DNA of 10,450 nt from Dehalococcoidia bacterium (lineage in GTDB: Bacteria; Chloroflexota; Dehalococcoidia; Plut-88900): positions 1-10,450 of the forward strand of contig JAAXHX010000026.1 in the NCBI GenBank assembly GCA_012270635.1. The letters run 5' to 3'. How positions within the stretch are numbered: the stretch's first letter is position 1; every line of letters starts with the position of its first letter. Under the pieces are notes generated by a model. That model searched no databases. It had not been told where the DNA came from and saw nothing but the letters and a program-made list of their open reading frames with translations. The position numbers and the translations under genes are program-made. Below are positions 7,731-10,450 of this stretch, in pieces.

Positions 7731-8540
7731 CTAAGTCCGCGGCCTGACCCACGACTCCGACCAGGCTAAACAGGCCGTCGTGGACGGCGTGCCGTCGCGC
7801 TGGGCCGGCTGGGCGTCGCCGGAGGCGTGTTCGCCGTTGATCACCACCTGGGCGTGTCGCGCCGGGGTCATGATGCTGTAAACGCCGTGGCTCCGGCCCC
7901 CCGTCCCGGGCGGAGCGTGGATGGCGAAGGGGGTCATGGTGTCGTACCACGTCAGGTCGATGTCCGCGGCCCTGGATATGATGCGCTCGGTGTAGTAGGA
8001 GCGCACGTCGCCATCCTGCTCGAAGCCCGCCTCTATGATACGGATCGAGGTGTCGGAGAAGGGGGGATTGATCATGGACTCGATCTCTTCCTGCAGCCAC
8101 CGCGCCAGCGCAACGTTGTCCGAGTATGCGACCACCTCGCCGTCGGTGAGGTCGGACCGCATGAACACCGCGTGGCCCTTGCCCGCCGGAGAGAAGAGCA
8201 CCCGCCAGTGGCTCACCACGGTGGTGAACTCCGCCCCCTCAGACGGCGCCAGGCGTATGAACGAGTTCTCGCCCGTGACCCGGACCTCGTTGGGGTCTAC
8301 TATCGAGGCCGACTTTGCGCGCTGGGCCTTGTCCAGGAGCTTTTCCTCGCCCTTGGTAGTCAGGTATTTGACGGGAGTGGGGATCAGGCGGCGTCCCTTG
8401 CGTTTGAATGTGCCGACTATCCGGTTCTCCCCCAAGAGCTTCGAAATACGGGCCACGCTGTAGCCTGTGGCCTCGGCGGCTTGTTTGACGGTCATAGCGC
8501 CCTTGGGCGGCACGAATCTGGACCTCCTCCTAGTAACCAT
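7731..8540 (-). CDS. Helix-turn-helix protein of unknown function
   Basis: I do not recognise this family. The 269-residue protein has a basic start (MVTRRRSRF) and a short helix-turn-helix at about 16-45 (MTVKQAAEATGYSVARISKLL), with the TVKQAAEATGYS pattern of MerR/excisionase or AsnC-like DNA-binding heads. A basic stretch follows (FKRKGRRLIPTPVKYL, 45-60). The remaining 200 residues show alternating strand-like segments (FTTVVSHWRVLFSP, GEVVAYSDNVALARWLQEEI, TWYDTMTPFAIHAPPG) and a Trp/Pro-rich end, suggesting a soluble sensor or enzyme-like domain. No signal peptide or membrane segment is visible. Start support is AAGGA (complement of 8548-8552). It ends at a strong terminator and diverges from a thiol dioxygenase gene, so it may regulate that gene. 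The C-terminal domain could bind a small molecule, but no motif proves it. Confidence 0.8.
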   Translation of the reverse strand: MVTRRRSRFVPPKGAMTVKQAAEATGYSVARISKLLGENRIVGTFKRKGRRLIPTPVKYLTTKGEEKLLDKAQRAKSASIVDPNEVRVTGENSFIRLAPSEGAEFTTVVSHWRVLFSPAGKGHAVFMRSDLTDGEVVAYSDNVALARWLQEEIESMINPPFSDTSIRIIEAGFEQDGDVRSYYTERIISRAADIDLTWYDTMTPFAIHAPPGTGGRSHGVYSIMTPARHAQVVINGEHASGDAQPAQRDGTPSTTACLAWSESWVRPRT

Positions 8541-8597
8541 CCTTGAGTCCTTTCTATATTCTCGGTCCTGCTGTCTTTTCCCGGTCTGTATCGCAAG

Positions 8598-8622
8598 CCA
8601 GGGGAGTCGGGACTCCCTCTGG
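8598..8622. repeat. Hairpin in the divergent gap
   Basis: CCAGGGGAGTC pairs with GACTCCC-CTGG, interrupted by one bulged T, giving 10-11 base pairs around a very short loop. It lies 57 bases upstream of the helix-turn-helix start and could be an operator or a transcript structure. On the complementary strand it is followed upstream by GGTTCGATTCC (8622-8632), which resembles a tRNA T-loop, but no tRNA can be folded. Confidence 0.4.
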
Positions 8623-8733
8623 AATCGAACCCTATTGTAGCAGGTTGTTTGAGTATGGTAAAACTGTGGCGAGTTTCCGCATATTCGTGTCGCGCTTCAC
8701 GCTCCCCTATGGCTGTAACGGCCCAAAAGCATG

Positions 8734-8739
8734 TACAAT
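8734..8739 (+). promoter_or_regulatory. Possible -10 element for the thiol dioxygenase pair
   Basis: TACAAT lies 48 bases before the dioxygenase start, in the divergent gap, but no good -35 is present 16-18 bases upstream (GGCTGT at 17). Tentative. Confidence 0.3.
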
Positions 8740-8787
8740 CACATAAGACGCCGGTTGTTGACCTCGACAGATTACGGGAGGAGTCGC

Positions 8788-9369
8788 ATGGCTGCAGTAA
8801 GCTACACACTGGAACAGTTCGTACATGACATTAAGGACCTTCAGTCCGGGGCGCTGGATGATGCCGAGGTGCTGGACAAGGGGTCTTCTTTCCTGGAGAG
8901 GCTGGTCAATAACCCGGACTGCATACCCCAGGAGTACCGGGTCCCTTCCAACAGGGGAAATAGGGTCCACGGCTCCTACCTTCTTCATCGCTCCGACAAG
9001 TTGCTCGTCTCCGCTGAGGTGTGGGGCCCGGGAGACCACGTTGACCCCCACGACCATCGAGTCTGGGGCATGATAGGCGTCCTGGACAATACCCTGAACG
9101 AGATCCGGTTCCGTTGGCACCCCGACGAGACCCGGCCCGGCTTCGGCAGGCTGGAGAAGGACCGGGACGTCCTTTCGAAGCCCGGCGAGGTGAGCCTGCT
9201 GGTCCCCGGAGTCGATGAGATACACCAGATTGACAACCCCGACTCCCGCCCAACGGTGGAAATTCACGTCTACGGCCAGGATCTGAACAAGATCGAGCGC
9301 TGCCGCTTCGATATGGCTACCGGGGCCAAGGTGGACTTCAGGAGCAAGTCCAAGTACGACAACGAGTAG
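8788..9369 (+). CDS. Cysteine-dioxygenase-family cupin (thiol dioxygenase)
   Basis: This is a non-heme iron enzyme of the cysteine dioxygenase/3-mercaptopropionate dioxygenase superfamily, which adds O2 to a thiol to form a sulfinate. The 193-residue length is normal. The cupin core carries the iron ligands His88 and His90 in GDHVDPHDHRVWG (82-94) and His146 in DEIHQIDN (143-150). The HDHRVWGMIGVL stretch resembles bacterial 3-mercaptopropionate-type enzymes more than animal cysteine dioxygenase, and Gly stands where animals have the cross-linking Cys. The second-sphere His and Tyr are present in EIHVYG (158-163), but Glu replaces the usual Ser of the Ser-His-Tyr triad. I chose ATG 8788 over the upstream in-frame ATG 8731 because GGGAGGAG (8776-8783) directly precedes it. 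A multi-rhodanese gene follows after 38 bases, pointing to sulfur metabolism. The thiol substrate is unknown. Confidence 0.88.
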   Translation: MAAVSYTLEQFVHDIKDLQSGALDDAEVLDKGSSFLERLVNNPDCIPQEYRVPSNRGNRVHGSYLLHRSDKLLVSAEVWGPGDHVDPHDHRVWGMIGVLDNTLNEIRFRWHPDETRPGFGRLEKDRDVLSKPGEVSLLVPGVDEIHQIDNPDSRPTVEIHVYGQDLNKIERCRFDMATGAKVDFRSKSKYDNE

Positions 9370-9407
9370 CCTACCCGAAGGCCCGCTCGTCTATCTCAAC
9401 GGCCAAA

Positions 9408-10450
9408 ATGCCGCCCATGACCTATGCGGAAGAGCTTGCAACCCTGCTGGAGGGCAACGCGCCCTTTGCTCTGCTGGACGTTCGGGAGCACGGGGAGTAC
9501 AACCAGGCCCACATCTCCGGCGCGTGCCCCCTGCCCCGACGCCTCATCGAGTACCGCCTTCCCAAGCTCGTGCCCCATCTGGCGACGAGAATAGTCGTAT
9601 GCGATGACGATGGCGCCAGGGCGGCGTTGGCCCTCGGGACGCTCTCTCGGATGGGCTATGGAAATGGTTCGATATTGGAAGGCGGCATCAACCGCTGGAC
9701 GTCCCTCGGATACGCGTCCGAGTGGGGCATCAACGTCCCAAGCAAGGACTTCGGGGAGCGGGTCCAGGTGGAACGGCATATACCCGAGGTAACCCCCGAA
9801 GAGTTGGAGCGCTGGGTCTCTCGCGGCGATCATTTCGTGCTGGTCGACTCCCGCACCCCCGAGGAGCATCATAGCTTCTGCATCCCGGGAAGCCGCAGCC
9901 TTCCCGGCGGCGAGTTGCCCCTGCGCATCTGGGACCTCATGGACGCCGAGGATACGCCCGTGGTTGTGCACTGCGCGGGCCGGACCCGCAGCATCGTCGG
10001 GACCAGTGTGCTGCACCGGATGGGCGTGAAGCAGGTCTTCGGGTTGCGGAACGGCACCATGGGATGGCAACTGGCGGGCTTCGATTTGGAGCACGGTTCG
10101 GGGCGCGTGGCCCTGGACCCTCCGACGCCCGGCGCGGCGGCAAGGGCGGAGGCTTTCGGGAGGAGGGTAGCGAACGAGGACGGCGTGAACTACCTCTCTC
10201 CGGAGGGGTTGCGAAGTTTGCTGTCCGAACGGCAGGACGAGAACGTCTACCTAATCGACGTGAGAACGCGCGGGGAATTTGAAGCGGGACACGTTCCGGG
10301 ATTTTGGTGGCATCCGGGGGGTCAGGCCGTACAGGAGACCGACAATGTGGTGGGTGTGAAGGCCGGACAGATCGTCTTCTGCTGCGACGGCCTTGCCAGG
10401 GCCTCGGTGACGGCGTCCCTGTACAGGCAGATAGGCTATCCCAACGTCCA
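9408..10450 (+). CDS. Multi-domain rhodanese-family sulfurtransferase, partial at right edge
   Basis: The 347 visible residues contain three rhodanese-homology domains and the gene continues past the window. Domain 1 (about 1-105) has LLDVREHGEYNQAHISGA and active-loop CDDDGAR with Cys65. Domain 2 (about 127-230) has LVDSRTPEEH and the canonical loop CAGRTR with Cys189. Domain 3 (from about 262) has LIDVRTRGEFEAGHVPG and CDGLAR with Cys326. Each domain also shows the DVR/DSR and EGG or GLRNGTMGW landmarks typical of the fold where covered. Rhodaneses move sulfane sulfur between thiosulfate, persulfides and acceptors through the active Cys persulfide. ATG 9408 is the first start after the dioxygenase stop; ATG 9417 is equally possible, and neither has a good Shine-Dalgarno, which suggests translation from the dioxygenase transcript. 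The pair implies thiol/persulfide oxidation and sulfur relay in the cytosol. Confidence 0.9.
   Translation, partial: MPPMTYAEELATLLEGNAPFALLDVREHGEYNQAHISGACPLPRRLIEYRLPKLVPHLATRIVVCDDDGARAALALGTLSRMGYGNGSILEGGINRWTSLGYASEWGINVPSKDFGERVQVERHIPEVTPEELERWVSRGDHFVLVDSRTPEEHHSFCIPGSRSLPGGELPLRIWDLMDAEDTPVVVHCAGRTRSIVGTSVLHRMGVKQVFGLRNGTMGWQLAGFDLEHGSGRVALDPPTPGAAARAEAFGRRVANEDGVNYLSPEGLRSLLSERQDENVYLIDVRTRGEFEAGHVPGFWWHPGGQAVQETDNVVGVKAGQIVFCCDGLARASVTASLYRQIGYPNV

Noticed and set aside
7147..8100. Minus-strand 317-codon open frame across the repeats
   Set aside because: Its sequence repeats RQAQHER and LTVSRVEGSIGRLDT peptides from the palindromic array, and its upstream part overlaps the better supported helix-turn-helix gene in another frame.
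8622..8632. tRNA-like T-loop GGTTCGATTCC on the minus strand
   Set aside because: Only two of the five T-stem pairs form, and no acceptor, anticodon or D arm could be built around it. It could be a tRNA remnant, but chance is as likely.
8492..8809. Minus-strand 105-codon open frame across the divergent gap
   Set aside because: It overlaps the starts of two better supported genes and the hairpin, and has no recognisable motif or good start site.

Overview
This is a GC-rich bacterial window with dense genes, short intergenic gaps and clear Shine-Dalgarno sites. The housekeeping genes, the eukaryote-like two-subunit E1 enzyme and a short extragenic palindrome family fit an uncultured environmental lineage. 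Chloroflexota (SAR202 or Dehalococcoidia-like) is my best guess, but it is an impression from gene style, not a demonstrated placement.

Left part, minus strand (1-2532). Reading in the direction of transcription, the genes are a small ABM-fold (LsrG-like) protein, a Fur-family metal-dependent repressor, an ornithine carbamoyltransferase (argF), and the N-terminal two thirds or so of a Der/EngA ribosome-assembly GTPase that leaves the window at base 1. A 19-bp AT-rich inverted repeat just upstream of the Fur-family gene is a candidate autoregulatory operator.

Centre, plus strand (2625-7063). A good sigma70-type promoter (TTGACG-17-TATGAT) precedes a four-gene operon for a 2-oxoacid (pyruvate- or acetoin-type) dehydrogenase complex: E1 alpha, two tandem and different E1 beta genes, and E2 with one lipoyl domain, a subunit-binding domain and a catalytic domain. 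No E3 gene is present, so dihydrolipoamide dehydrogenase must come from elsewhere. The duplicated E1 beta is the most striking feature of the operon. Both copies keep the catalytic Glu and His, but they differ in the loop beside the His.

Repeat region (7064-7730). About 670 bases hold no credible gene. They contain three tandem copies of a roughly 155-bp unit built from inverted palindromic elements of the type often mistranslated as 'RQAQHER' peptides. A strong rho-independent terminator for the following minus-strand gene comes next.

Right part (7731-10450). A minus-strand helix-turn-helix protein of unknown function diverges from a plus-strand pair: a cysteine-dioxygenase-type cupin thiol dioxygenase, then a protein with at least three rhodanese domains, all keeping the active-site Cys, which runs off the right edge. 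The pair looks like a sulfur (thiol or persulfide) oxidation and transfer module, possibly controlled by the divergent helix-turn-helix protein.
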